Under the pieces are notes generated by a model. That model was not told the DNA's origin, searched no databases, and worked only from the letters and a program-made list of their open reading frames with translations. From Chitinophaga pinensis (GTDB lineage Bacteria > Bacteroidota > Bacteroidia > SXHM01): 43,628 nt of DNA. Numbering within the stretch: position 1 is the first letter of the stretch; the number at the start of each line of letters is the position of its first letter. Position numbers and translations under genes: made by a program. Shown piece by piece: positions 26,396 through 34,318 of the stretch. The stretch lies in NCBI GenBank assembly GCA_945870105.1, contig CAMBRL010000012.1, positions 1 through 43,628 of the forward strand, given 5' to 3'.

Positions 26396-27613
26396 ATGAT
26401 AACTGTAAACGGAAGAAGCTATAAAGAACAACACGCACCTGTAGTGGCCATTTGCATGGATGGAACCTCCATGAACTATTATGAAGCAGCAGCTTCGGTA
26501 ATGCCTAATCTCCAAAGGTTTATTAAAACAGGAAGCATGGGTTTGGTTCATTCTGTGATACCGGCTTTCACCAATCCTAACAACATGGCTATTGTTACCG
26601 GAACAACTCCCGACAAAAACGGGATTTGCGGTAACTACTGGTACGACCGCAAAGCGGATAAAGAAGTGATGATGAACGAACCATCTGATTTATTGGTTCC
26701 CACCATTCTCTCATCGTTCAGCCAGCAGAATAAAAAAGTGGCGGTGGTAACTGCAAAAGACAAATTGCGCAAAATGCTGAGCAAGGATTTGAACGGAATT
26801 TGCTTCTCTGCAGAGTATGCAGACAAAGCCAATCTTGCCGAAAACGGGATTGATAATGTTACCACCTCGCTCATGGAAAAAGAGCAACCCGGAATTTATG
26901 ACCCAGATATTTCAGTTTATGTAATTGAAGCAGGAGTACGCTTGCTGAAAAAAGATAAGTATGATTTACTTTATCTCACCACCACAGATTATGTGCAACA
27001 TAAATATCCTCCGGGCGCGGAAGAAGCAAATAATTTTCTTTCAAAAATTGATTACTGGTTGGGAGAATTAGATAAGTTGGGAGCAATTATTGGCGTTACT
27101 GCCGACCACGGAATGCAAGGAAAAACCAATCCTGACGGAACACCGAAAGTCCTTTTTATAGAAACCATTTTAAAAGAAGTGGGTGATATTTCCTCACGTG
27201 TGATTTTACCGATTACTGATCCGTATGTGGTTCACCATGGTGCATTGGGTGGTTACGGAACGGTTTACCTGGAGCAAAAAGACATCAAAAAAGCAAAAGA
27301 AATTATTTCCTCGCTTGAAGGTGTTGAATTGGTTTTGACTAATGCAGAAGCGTCTGCACGTTTCAATCTTCCTCCCGATAAAATTGGCGAGTTGGTATTG
27401 CTTTCCGATGCCCGAACTACAATTGGCCGTGCCCGTGAGTGGCATGATATGGACAAAATAAAAGAAGGCTTGCGTTCACACGGAAGCTTGCATACTTCCA
27501 TCGTTCCAATGATATTCAACCGCAAACTGAACAGCGAATACCAACAAAGATTAGACAGCGGCAACGCCCGTAACTTTGATTTGTTTGATTTTTTGAGTAA
27601 CGGAATTTCTTAA
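26396..27613 (+). CDS. phnA: Phosphonoacetate hydrolase-like alkaline-phosphatase-superfamily enzyme
   Basis: A 405-residue cytosolic enzyme predicted to split the C-P bond of phosphonoacetate to acetate and phosphate, using two zinc ions. Visible family residues: D22 (CMDGTSMN), the nucleophile T59 in FTNPNN, D198 and H202 in TTTDYVQHKY, D237-H238 in TADHGM, and the late H362/H366 in LRSHGSLH. Length is as expected. Other nucleotide pyrophosphatase-like members share some of these residues, but the TTTDYVQHK and LRSHGSLH blocks favour PhnA. The neighbouring PhnZ-like gene supports a phosphonate role. Confidence 0.8.
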   Translation: MITVNGRSYKEQHAPVVAICMDGTSMNYYEAAASVMPNLQRFIKTGSMGLVHSVIPAFTNPNNMAIVTGTTPDKNGICGNYWYDRKADKEVMMNEPSDLLVPTILSSFSQQNKKVAVVTAKDKLRKMLSKDLNGICFSAEYADKANLAENGIDNVTTSLMEKEQPGIYDPDISVYVIEAGVRLLKKDKYDLLYLTTTDYVQHKYPPGAEEANNFLSKIDYWLGELDKLGAIIGVTADHGMQGKTNPDGTPKVLFIETILKEVGDISSRVILPITDPYVVHHGALGGYGTVYLEQKDIKKAKEIISSLEGVELVLTNAEASARFNLPPDKIGELVLLSDARTTIGRAREWHDMDKIKEGLRSHGSLHTSIVPMIFNRKLNSEYQQRLDSGNARNFDLFDFLSNGIS

Positions 27614-27621
27614 TAATTTCA

Positions 27622-27669
27622 ACACCGAGAATGCTCAGTGTAACTCAATAACCTCTGTCCCTCTGTGTT
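27622..27669. repeat. CTCAGTGTAACTC / CTCTGTGTT dispersed-type repeat
   Basis: The gap between phnA and the phnZ-like gene is filled by a segment with recurring CTCAGTGT, CCTCTGTCC and CTCTGTGTT motifs. It looks like a dispersed intergenic repeat rather than unique leader sequence; only one copy is in this window. Confidence 0.4.
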
Positions 27670-27680
27670 AAAAACTAAAA

Positions 27681-28238
27681 ATGCCAGCCGAACAAACCAT
27701 CGAAGAAGTTTTCAAACTCTATGAGTTGCATGGCAACGATGATTACATAGGTGAGTCTATCTCTCAGATAGAACATGCCTCTCAGGGAGCACAATTAGCT
27801 GAAAAAGAAGGCTATGATGATGAGGTAATTCTTGCGGCCTTTTTTCACGACATTGGACATATTTGTGCAAAAAAGGACCCTAAAAATGATATGGGTGGAT
27901 ACGGAATGCTTCGTCACGAAAGGGTAGGAGCAAACTATCTTCGCAGACGTGGATTTTCTGAAAAAATTGCGAAACTGATTGAAAATCATGTAGAAGCCAA
28001 ACGCTATTTGTGTTTTAAATACCCCGATTATTACAAAAAACTGTCTGAAGCAAGTAAAGCTACACTTGAATTTCAGGGTGGAAAAATGACTAAAGAGGAA
28101 GCAGTGGCATTTGAAAATGACCCTCTATTTGCACTAAGCATTAAAATGCGGGAATGGGACGAAACGGCAAAGGAAGAGCACGTACCGCTTATTGATTTGG
28201 AGAAATTGAAAGGTATTTGCAGGCAAGTTCTTGCATAG
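27681..28238 (+). CDS. phnZ: PhnZ-like HD-domain phosphonate oxygenase
   Basis: A 185-residue HD-domain protein that closely follows PhnZ, a mixed-valent diiron oxygenase that cleaves alpha-hydroxyphosphonates to a carboxylic acid and phosphate. Metal ligands by position: H32, H56-D57, H79, H103 and D160. The PhnZ-specific Tyr and Glu are also present as Y22 and E25 in DYIGESISQIEH, together with MGGYG and HVEAKRYL segments. Its usual partner, the 2-oxoglutarate hydroxylase PhnY, is not in the window; the gene is 67 bp behind the phnA-like gene. Substrate could be hydroxylated aminoethyl- or methylphosphonate. Confidence 0.75.
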   Translation: MPAEQTIEEVFKLYELHGNDDYIGESISQIEHASQGAQLAEKEGYDDEVILAAFFHDIGHICAKKDPKNDMGGYGMLRHERVGANYLRRRGFSEKIAKLIENHVEAKRYLCFKYPDYYKKLSEASKATLEFQGGKMTKEEAVAFENDPLFALSIKMREWDETAKEEHVPLIDLEKLKGICRQVLA

Positions 28239-28271
28239 AAAAGCTCTCCGCCAGAAGGTCATAGCATCTTC

Positions 28272-28303
28272 TTGTTTTTCATTTACATATTTTTCTACCT
28301 TTG
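28272..28303 (+). promoter_or_regulatory. Bacteroidota promoter of the yceD-rpmF-fabH-acc operon
   Basis: TTG (28272-28274) is followed after 21 bp by TACCTTTG (28296-28303). The start codon at 28320 lies 17 bp after the -7 box, so the transcript should have a leader of only about ten bases. Confidence 0.75.
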
Positions 28304-28319
28304 CACCCCTTGTTTAAAA

Positions 28320-28835
28320 ATGAAGGCTCTAAATCAGTATACTATTCAGTTTTCGGGACTTAAGCCCGGAAGACACGATTTTGAGTTTGAAATAGACAAG
28401 AAGTTCTTTGAGAGCATTGAGTATTCAGAGCTACAAGACGGCAAACTAAATGTTGCCCTTGCATTGGATAAGCATACCAATATGCTGGTTTTAGACTTTG
28501 TAGTTGCAGGTGATGTAAATGTCCCCTGCGACCGTTGCGGTGAAGATTTTCTTTTGCCATTAAGTGCTAAAGAGCGTCTTATTATAAAGTTTGGTGAGCA
28601 AACCACAGAAGTAGCAGAAGATGTAATACTTATTCCACACAACGAAAGTGAAATAAATGTAGCGCACTTTATTTATGAATACATTATTCTCGCATTACCC
28701 CAGAAAAGAGTTCATCCTGAAGGCAAATGCGATAAAGAAACATTAAAACGTCTTGAGAAACTGGAAGACGAAACCAATAAAAACAAAAACACCGACCCGC
28801 GTTGGGACGGATTGAAGAACATTACATTAAATTAA
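28320..28835 (+). CDS. yceD: DUF177/YceD-family protein
   Basis: A 171-residue protein of the YceD family, which accompanies rpmF in very many bacteria and is linked with 23S rRNA or ribosomal protein L32 handling. The C-x-x-C segment VPCDRCGEDF (about residues 61-70) and the C-terminal NTDPRWDGLKNI are family hallmarks. The ATG at 28320 is chosen since the frame upstream runs through the promoter. First gene of the fatty acid operon, 20 bp before rpmF. Confidence 0.85.
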   Translation: MKALNQYTIQFSGLKPGRHDFEFEIDKKFFESIEYSELQDGKLNVALALDKHTNMLVLDFVVAGDVNVPCDRCGEDFLLPLSAKERLIIKFGEQTTEVAEDVILIPHNESEINVAHFIYEYIILALPQKRVHPEGKCDKETLKRLEKLEDETNKNKNTDPRWDGLKNITLN

Positions 28836-28855
28836 ATCATCAACACTAACAACAA

Positions 28856-29038
28856 ATGGCACATCCTAAGCACAAGATTTCCAAATCACGCAGAGATAAA
28901 AGAAGAACACACGATAAAGCTGTAGTTCCTACCATCGCCACTTGCCCTACAACCGGAGAAGCACACCTTATGCACCGTGCGCACTGGCATGAAGGCAAAC
29001 TTTACTACAAAGGTAAAGTGGTAATGGAAAAAGCGTAA
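28856..29038 (+). CDS. rpmF: 50S ribosomal protein L32
   Basis: A 60-residue protein beginning [20 protein letters not shown], typical for L32. The zinc-ribbon Cys pairs of some L32 forms are reduced to one Cys (ATCPTTGE), so it is a C-minus type. Its stop is two bases before the GTG of fabH. Confidence 0.95.
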   Translation: MAHPKHKISKSRRDKRRTHDKAVVPTIATCPTTGEAHLMHRAHWHEGKLYYKGKVVMEKA

Positions 29039-29040
29039 GC

Positions 29041-30024
29041 GTGATTCGAGCTGCCATAACAGGCGTTCAGGGCTGGGTTCCGGAGTATATCCTGACCAAC
29101 AAAGAGTTGGAATCGATGGTCGATACCAACGATGAATGGATTCAATCCCGCACAGGAATTCGTGAAAGACGTATTCTGAAAGGTAAAGATCAGGGCACAT
29201 CGGTGATGGCTGTTAATGCCATTAATGGGTTGCTTCAAAAGAAAGGCATTTCTCCCTTGGAGATTGACCTCATTATTTGTGCAACCACCACACCCGACAT
29301 GCAGTTTCCTGCAACAGCTAATATAATAGCTGATAAAGTGGGAGCAAAAAATGCCTTCGGATACGATATCAGTGCAGCCTGCTCAGGCTTTATTTATTCA
29401 TTAGTTACCGCATCCAAGTTTATAGAATCGGGTACTCACAAAAAAATCATTGTGGTGGGTGCTGATAAAATGTCATCCATTGTTGACTATACCGACCGCC
29501 AAACCTGTGTTATTTTTGGCGATGGGGCAGGAGCAGTTTTGCTCGAACCCGATGAAAGTGGAAATGGAATTATTGATTCCATTTTGCGTTCAGATGGAGC
29601 CGGTGCCCAGCACCTTCACCAGAAAGCCGGAGGTTCTATGCGTCCGGCAACCCACGAAACAGTGGATGCCCGTGAACATTACATTTACCAGGAAGGTCAG
29701 GCCGTTTTCAAATTTGCGGTAAAAGGCATGGCCGATATCAGCGCAGAAATTCTGGAGAAAAATAACCTTACGGGTGATGATATTGCATGGCTTGTTCCCC
29801 ATCAGGCAAATAAGCGCATCATTGATGCCACAGCAAAACGCATGGGACTTGACGAACAAAAAGTAATGATAAATATCGACCGTTATGGCAATACCACTAA
29901 CGGCACTATTCCTCTCTGCTTATGGGAGTGGGAAAGCAAACTCAAAAAAGGCGACAATATTATTATAGCCGCTTTTGGCGGAGGCTTTACCTGGGGTTCT
30001 ATTTATTTAAAATGGGCATATTAA
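29041..30024 (+). CDS. fabH: 3-oxoacyl-ACP synthase III (FabH)
   Basis: A 327-residue condensing enzyme that starts fatty acid synthesis by joining acyl-CoA with malonyl-ACP. The Cys-His-Asn triad is visible: C114 (SAACSGF), H254 (VPHQANKRI) and N284 (YGNTTNGT). It uses a GTG start two bases after the rpmF stop, so it is translationally coupled. The gap to accB (119 bp) carries an inverted repeat pair. Confidence 0.95.
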   Translation: MIRAAITGVQGWVPEYILTNKELESMVDTNDEWIQSRTGIRERRILKGKDQGTSVMAVNAINGLLQKKGISPLEIDLIICATTTPDMQFPATANIIADKVGAKNAFGYDISAACSGFIYSLVTASKFIESGTHKKIIVVGADKMSSIVDYTDRQTCVIFGDGAGAVLLEPDESGNGIIDSILRSDGAGAQHLHQKAGGSMRPATHETVDAREHYIYQEGQAVFKFAVKGMADISAEILEKNNLTGDDIAWLVPHQANKRIIDATAKRMGLDEQKVMINIDRYGNTTNGTIPLCLWEWESKLKKGDNIIIAAFGGGFTWGSIYLKWAY

Positions 30025-30028
30025 CTTC

Positions 30029-30086
30029 GTCATGCTGAACTTGTTTCAACATCTGAAAAAAGACTCCGAAACAAGTTCGGAGTGAC
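30029..30086. repeat. Family B repeat, inverted pair between fabH and accB
   Basis: Left arm 30029-30053 starts GTCATGCTGAA; right arm 30062-30086 is an inverted copy with different stem bases (ACTCCGA pairing with TCGGAGT). Both keep the AACTTGTTT centre. The paired arms form a long imperfect hairpin inside the operon. Confidence 0.75.
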
Positions 30087-30143
30087 GGCAAAAATATTTT
30101 TATACTTTTAACCTTTCAAACCAACATAACTGATTTCTAAAAC

Positions 30144-30623
30144 ATGAACTTAAAGGAAATACAGGAGCTCATCAAATTTGTCTCAAAAGCAGGCGTGAGT
30201 GAAGTAGAATTACAGCAAAAAGATTTCAAAATAGTAATTAAAACAACCAATGGTGAGCATGGTGCTGTTAGCGCTGCACCGCATGTTGTAAGCGTGGCTC
30301 AGCCGGTAGCTCATGTTGCAGCTGCACCCGTAGCTGCTCCGCAAGCAGAAGCAGCAGCCGAAAAGCCTGTTGACAATGGAAAAACAATCACTATAAAATC
30401 ACCAATGATTGGAACATTCTATCGCTCTTCCGGTCCTGATAAACCATCTTATGTTAATGTTGGTGATGAAATAAAACAAGGTTCAGTTATCTGCATCATT
30501 GAAGCCATGAAACTCTTCAACGAAATTGAGGCTGAAGTTAGCGGACGAATTGTAAAAGTCCTGATTGACGACTCAAGTCCTGTGGAATACGACCAGCCTT
30601 TGTTTTTGGTAGAACCTTATTAA
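30144..30623 (+). CDS. accB: Biotin carboxyl carrier protein of acetyl-CoA carboxylase
   Basis: A 159-residue protein: N-terminal helical part, Ala/Pro-rich linker (about residues 43-75) and the biotinyl domain with the biotin site K123 in IEAMKLFNE. It carries the carboxyl group from AccC to the carboxyltransferase, giving malonyl-CoA for fatty acid synthesis. accC follows after 49 bp. Confidence 0.95.
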   Translation: MNLKEIQELIKFVSKAGVSEVELQQKDFKIVIKTTNGEHGAVSAAPHVVSVAQPVAHVAAAPVAAPQAEAAAEKPVDNGKTITIKSPMIGTFYRSSGPDKPSYVNVGDEIKQGSVICIIEAMKLFNEIEAEVSGRIVKVLIDDSSPVEYDQPLFLVEPY

Positions 30624-30639
30624 ATCTCTCGCTTAAAAA

Positions 30640-30666
30640 CTTCGCGCGCTTCGCGCCTTTGCGAGC
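30640..30666. repeat. CTTCGCGC-type intergenic repeat between accB and accC
   Basis: CTTCGCGCGCTTCGCGCC followed by TTTGCGAGC fills most of the 49-bp gap and contains two direct CTTCGCGC units. It looks like a dispersed intergenic sequence; only one copy is seen here. Confidence 0.4.
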
Positions 30667-30672
30667 AATTCC

Positions 30673-32037
30673 ATGACTAAGAGAAAACAACAAAAACTTT
30701 TCAAAAAAATTCTGATTGCCAACCGTGGCGAAATAGCCCTGCGCGTTATCCGCACCTGCCGCGAAATGGGTATTCAAACTGTTGCCGTTTATTCTTCAGC
30801 AGATAAAGATAGCCTGCACGTGCGCTTTGCTGATGAGGCGGTTTGCATAGGTCCTCCCGCAAGCAAAGATTCATACCTCAGTATCCCGAATATTATTTCG
30901 GCAGCAGAAATTACCAATGCCGATGCCATCCATCCTGGTTACGGTTTTCTTTCCGAGAACGCAAAGTTTTCAGCTATCTGCCAGAAATACAACATCAAAT
31001 TTATTGGTGCTACGCCCGAGCAAATTGATCAGATGGGTGATAAGTCAAACGCAAAAGATACCATGAAAAGAGCAGGAGTGCCTTGCATTCCCGGTTCTGA
31101 TGGTTTGTTGGAAAGCATTGACGAAGCCAAAAAAATTGCAAAAAAAATAAAATATCCTGTTATTCTTAAAGCTACTGCCGGTGGTGGTGGCAAAGGAATG
31201 CGTATCGTTCTTAACGAAGAAGAACTGGAAGAAAAATGGAATTCCGCTCGTCAGGAAGCCGGTGCTGCATTCGGAAATGACGGAATGTATCTGGAAAAAT
31301 ACATTGAAGAACCCCGCCACATTGAAATTCAGATTGTGGGCGACCAATACGGAAAAGCCTGCCACCTCTCAGAACGCGATTGCTCCGTTCAGCGCAGACA
31401 CCAGAAACTGACCGAAGAAACTCCTTCACCATTTATGACCGATGAGCTTCGCGATAAAATGGGCGAAGCCGCTATCAAAGCAGCGCTTGCAGTGAAATAC
31501 GAAGGCGTTGGAACAGTTGAATTTTTGGTTGACAAGCATCGCAATTTCTATTTCATGGAGATGAACACTCGTATTCAGGTGGAGCATCCCATTACCGAAG
31601 AGGTAATCAACTACGACCTTATCCGCGAGCAGATTTTGGTTGCTGCCGGTGTTCCCATCAGCGGAAAAAATTATTTTCCGCAACTGCACGCCATCGAGTG
31701 CCGCATCAATGCCGAAGACCCTTATAAAGATTTCCGTCCTTCACCGGGTAAAATCATAAACTTCCATGCCCCCGGGGGACACGGAGTCCGCATAGACACC
31801 CACGTTTATGCAGGTTACACCATTCCTTCCAACTACGATTCAATGATTGCCAAAGTAATCACCGTAGCCCAAACCCGTGACGAAGCCATTGCAAAAATGA
31901 GCCGCGCCCTGGGAGAGTTTGTGATTGAAGGCATTCATACCACAATTCCTTTTCATATAAAATTGATGAAGGATGAGCGCTATATTTCAGGAAACTACAC
32001 CACCAAATTCCTGGAGGATTTTAGCATGGAGGATTAG
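30673..32037 (+). CDS. accC: Acetyl-CoA carboxylase biotin carboxylase subunit
   Basis: A 454-residue ATP-grasp enzyme that carboxylates the biotin on AccB. Seen in order: [15 protein letters not shown] at the N-terminus, the glycine-rich ATP loop [13 protein letters not shown], the HIEIQIVGD and [12 protein letters not shown] blocks, and the catalytic [15 protein letters not shown]. Last gene of the operon; a repeat half follows 6 bp after the stop, then the transposase gene on the other strand. Confidence 0.95.
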   Translation: MTKRKQQKLFKKILIANRGEIALRVIRTCREMGIQTVAVYSSADKDSLHVRFADEAVCIGPPASKDSYLSIPNIISAAEITNADAIHPGYGFLSENAKFSAICQKYNIKFIGATPEQIDQMGDKSNAKDTMKRAGVPCIPGSDGLLESIDEAKKIAKKIKYPVILKATAGGGGKGMRIVLNEEELEEKWNSARQEAGAAFGNDGMYLEKYIEEPRHIEIQIVGDQYGKACHLSERDCSVQRRHQKLTEETPSPFMTDELRDKMGEAAIKAALAVKYEGVGTVEFLVDKHRNFYFMEMNTRIQVEHPITEEVINYDLIREQILVAAGVPISGKNYFPQLHAIECRINAEDPYKDFRPSPGKIINFHAPGGHGVRIDTHVYAGYTIPSNYDSMIAKVITVAQTRDEAIAKMSRALGEFVIEGIHTTIPFHIKLMKDERYISGNYTTKFLEDFSMED

Positions 32038-32043
32038 TTTTCC

Positions 32044-32068
32044 GTCATGCTGAACTTGTTTCAGCATC
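32044..32068 (+). repeat. Family B repeat, single arm behind accC
   Basis: GTCATGCTGAAC at the left and TCAGCATC at the right, with ATGCTGA pairing to TCAGCAT. At 30029 and 36931 this element occurs as an inverted pair; here the partner arm is absent. The transposase gene ends 12 bp away, so the second arm may have been lost on insertion. Confidence 0.7.
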
Positions 32069-32080
32069 ATACTATTTTTA

Positions 32081-33637
32081 TTACCTCCATTTAGGATCTT
32101 TACAGTTATGATTATCACTAAATATGGGCTTTACTAATTCTTTACCCCAAATTTTATTCCCAGCCTTTTTAGGATTTTCCTTAAAATAATCATTCCTCTC
32201 AGTAAAATATAAATCAATAGCCTGCTTACATTCCTGAACTGATTGGTAATTACTGTTATGAATAATTCCTTTAGCCATTCCACTAAATACAGATTCAATT
32301 ACATTAAGGAATTGAGCAGATGCGGGTAATGGTGCAAGTTCAACAATAGGATTATTGTGTATCTTCCTGTATTCTTCGCTATTTATTTCTTCTATTTTTG
32401 CATATAGTTCCTTTGAAGCGTGCCATGATGCCGCATCCCAAGAAAAGAAAATGCGTCTTTCGTTTGGGTATTCTTTTAGAAGCAATTCTAATAACTTAAT
32501 CATTTCCTCTGTGTTTTTTTTAAGAGAGTAAAAATGGGAAATTTGATTTTTAGATAATTCCAAAGCTGCTGTGCAAATTAAAAATCCTTTGCTTTTCTGT
32601 CTTTGAGGATACGTCTTTCTTTCTCCTTTTTTTACGATTGACCTTCCTCCTTTTATTTTTACAGAGAATGGTCCGTATTCGTCAACAGAAAAGAATTTTT
32701 CATCTTCTTTTAAATTCGACAATATTATTTTAATCTTATCCAATTTTGCGCGGAAATCAGGATCGGGGCTGGTTAACGTTTCTTTCGCCTTCCTGAATGT
32801 AAAACCTTCAGCCTTTATATAAGCAGAAATTGTTGTCTTGGATATTGTTTCATTATATAATTTCTTATAGGCTTTAACAAGACTTTTTAAATCCCAAGAG
32901 GCTCTGTTTATATTATGAAGGCTTGGGGTTTCGTGTATAAGTTTAATTAAATTACTTTTTTTTCTTTTTACATTTTCTTTTATCCCCTCGTTAACTTTTC
33001 TATTCTTTCTTAATAATTCATCTAATCCTGTTCTGTTATAAATTTCAATACATTCCTTTACCGTATCAATAGATCGATCAATTTTATTTGCAATTTCTCC
33101 TATAGATAATCCCTTCTGGGATCCAAATAGAATAGCGGCCTTTTCCCATTCCCTTCGGTCAGAAGATTTACGCCACTTGTCAAGAATTTTTAGGTCATAA
33201 ATGGAAATGATTTTAACTCTCCATTTTCCAGTTTTACTTTTATTTATTCCTAATCCTTTACACCAAATGCCATATAGTTGAGTAAAATTAGATAACTTAT
33301 ACCCTTCTTGGTACTTCTTCAAATAATCAATCCATTCCGATTTCAAATTTGAATCCCCGCTTCCTATTCGTTCGTGTATCTTAGGTAGCTTTTTTTCCAA
33401 ATCTTTCTGCTTGAAGCTTTTGTTCTTCTGCCATTGTAGCATCTGCAAAATTTCTTTTGGTCCACTCTCTATTCTTTGTGGTAATATTTCTAGTTTTTTA
33501 ATTTTTTCGATATATCTCTTAAGCGTGGTTCTTGAAATCCTGAGCTTCTTGGCAAGTTGTCTTTTGCTGCCATTAGCTTCATATTTTTGATATGCTATGA
33601 TGGTTTTAATTTTTTGGATACTAATATTATTTGCCAT
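32081..33637 (-). CDS. Long IS630/DDE_3-type transposase
   Basis: A 518-residue protein with the start taken at 33637 (MANNISIQKIK); the frame opens 9 codons earlier at 33664. The N-terminal 35 residues hold one helix-turn-helix (KRQLAKKLRISRTTLKRYI). A second follows near residues 176-210 (SIGEIANKIDRSIDTV), and the C-terminal half is an IS630-like catalytic core with D319 (FSVDEYGPF), D401 (SWDAASWHAS) and E448 (LNVIES). IS630 transposases are usually about 340 residues, so there are about 150 extra residues at the N-terminus. I could not find terminal inverted repeats or a TA duplication, so element ends are undefined. The frame is intact and it may still be active. Confidence 0.75.
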   Translation of the reverse strand: MANNISIQKIKTIIAYQKYEANGSKRQLAKKLRISRTTLKRYIEKIKKLEILPQRIESGPKEILQMLQWQKNKSFKQKDLEKKLPKIHERIGSGDSNLKSEWIDYLKKYQEGYKLSNFTQLYGIWCKGLGINKSKTGKWRVKIISIYDLKILDKWRKSSDRREWEKAAILFGSQKGLSIGEIANKIDRSIDTVKECIEIYNRTGLDELLRKNRKVNEGIKENVKRKKSNLIKLIHETPSLHNINRASWDLKSLVKAYKKLYNETISKTTISAYIKAEGFTFRKAKETLTSPDPDFRAKLDKIKIILSNLKEDEKFFSVDEYGPFSVKIKGGRSIVKKGERKTYPQRQKSKGFLICTAALELSKNQISHFYSLKKNTEEMIKLLELLLKEYPNERRIFFSWDAASWHASKELYAKIEEINSEEYRKIHNNPIVELAPLPASAQFLNVIESVFSGMAKGIIHNSNYQSVQECKQAIDLYFTERNDYFKENPKKAGNKIWGKELVKPIFSDNHNCKDPKWR

Positions 33638-33680
33638 TTGAATAAAATAAATTGGTTTAAACAATCACTGTGTAACTCCC

Positions 33681-33830
33681 CGCAGACGCGAGGATCTTTT
33701 TGCCTCGTGTCGCCTATTATTTCTCAGTTGGTAAGGATATGCGTTGATGCTGGTCCCGTTAGTGAGGATGTTCGTTTGCGTTGGTCAGGATTTGCAATCC
33801 CGACCGCTGAGTTTTAGGATTTTCAATCCG
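33681..33830. repeat. Cluster of hairpin repeats beside the transposase gene
   Basis: GACGCGAGG (33686-33694) pairs with CCTCGTGTC (33704-33712). The segment 33783-33805 is a near-palindrome (GGTC..GGATT, loop TGC, AATCC..GACC, one mismatch). At 33817-33829 GGATT/AATCC is repeated around TTC. The GGATT-TxC-AATCC core occurs twice, so this is a repeat family. The following 33831-33998 is pyrimidine-rich and holds no gene that I can see. Confidence 0.5.
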
Positions 33831-33998
33831 TTTTTTACCATTACCTCCCAACACCAAATAATTCCCAACAATCTTTTCAAGTCCCTACCATCCTTCCTGT
33901 CGTTTGCCCTCCCTCTTTGCAGCCTTTGTATTTAAAACTCACCTCACCCACCTTCAAATCTTCCTCTCCCCGCATAAAACACCCAAATTCACCCCTCG

Positions 33999-34292
33999 CA
34001 ATTAACGCTTGCGCCTAAACAATTAATACCACCATCCATACAATTAACACAGTAACTAACACAATTAATATGTATATACTATCAGTTAACAACGTAATTA
34101 ATATAATTAACACTGATAATATTACAATTAACAGTATAGTTTATAAAATTAATACTAAATTTGCCACAATTAATAGCAACAAAATAACAATTAATAAATA
34201 AAATAATACAATTAGCACTAAATTCTATACAATTAACATAATCAGTTGCACAATTAACACCGTCACCATCGCAATTAACGCAATCACCAAAT
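33999..34292. repeat. 21-bp phased array: 14 copies of A-CAATTAAY-A
   Basis: Core motifs begin at 33999, 34020, 34041, 34062, 34083, 34104, 34125, 34146, 34167, 34188, 34209, 34230, 34251 and 34272, each exactly 21 bp after the last. Six are CAATTAAC, four CAATTAAT, and four differ by one further base (34083, 34104, 34146, 34209). The base after the core is A in twelve of fourteen. The other eleven or so bases of each unit are unrelated between units. The first and last units share the 13-mer TCGCAATTAACGC. Motif remnants fade before the HTH start codon at 34319. Twenty-one base pairs equals two helical turns, so all cores face one side of the DNA. Likely a protein-binding array; a decayed heptapeptide-coding sequence is the alternative. 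Confidence 0.9.
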
Positions 34293-34318
34293 AAATAATT
34301 CACTAAATCAAAAATAAA

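Noticed and set aside
32060-33700. Terminal inverted repeats of the IS630-like element
   Set aside because: Short matches such as TTACA with TGATT on both sides are too weak, and one lies inside the coding sequence.
33999-34292. CRISPR array
   Set aside because: The conserved part is only 8-10 bp and the filler about 11 bp, far below CRISPR repeat and spacer sizes, and no cas genes are near.
33999-34292. Chromosomal replication origin
   Set aside because: AT-rich and repeated, but I see no DnaA boxes (TTATCCACA-like) and no dnaA or dnaN nearby.
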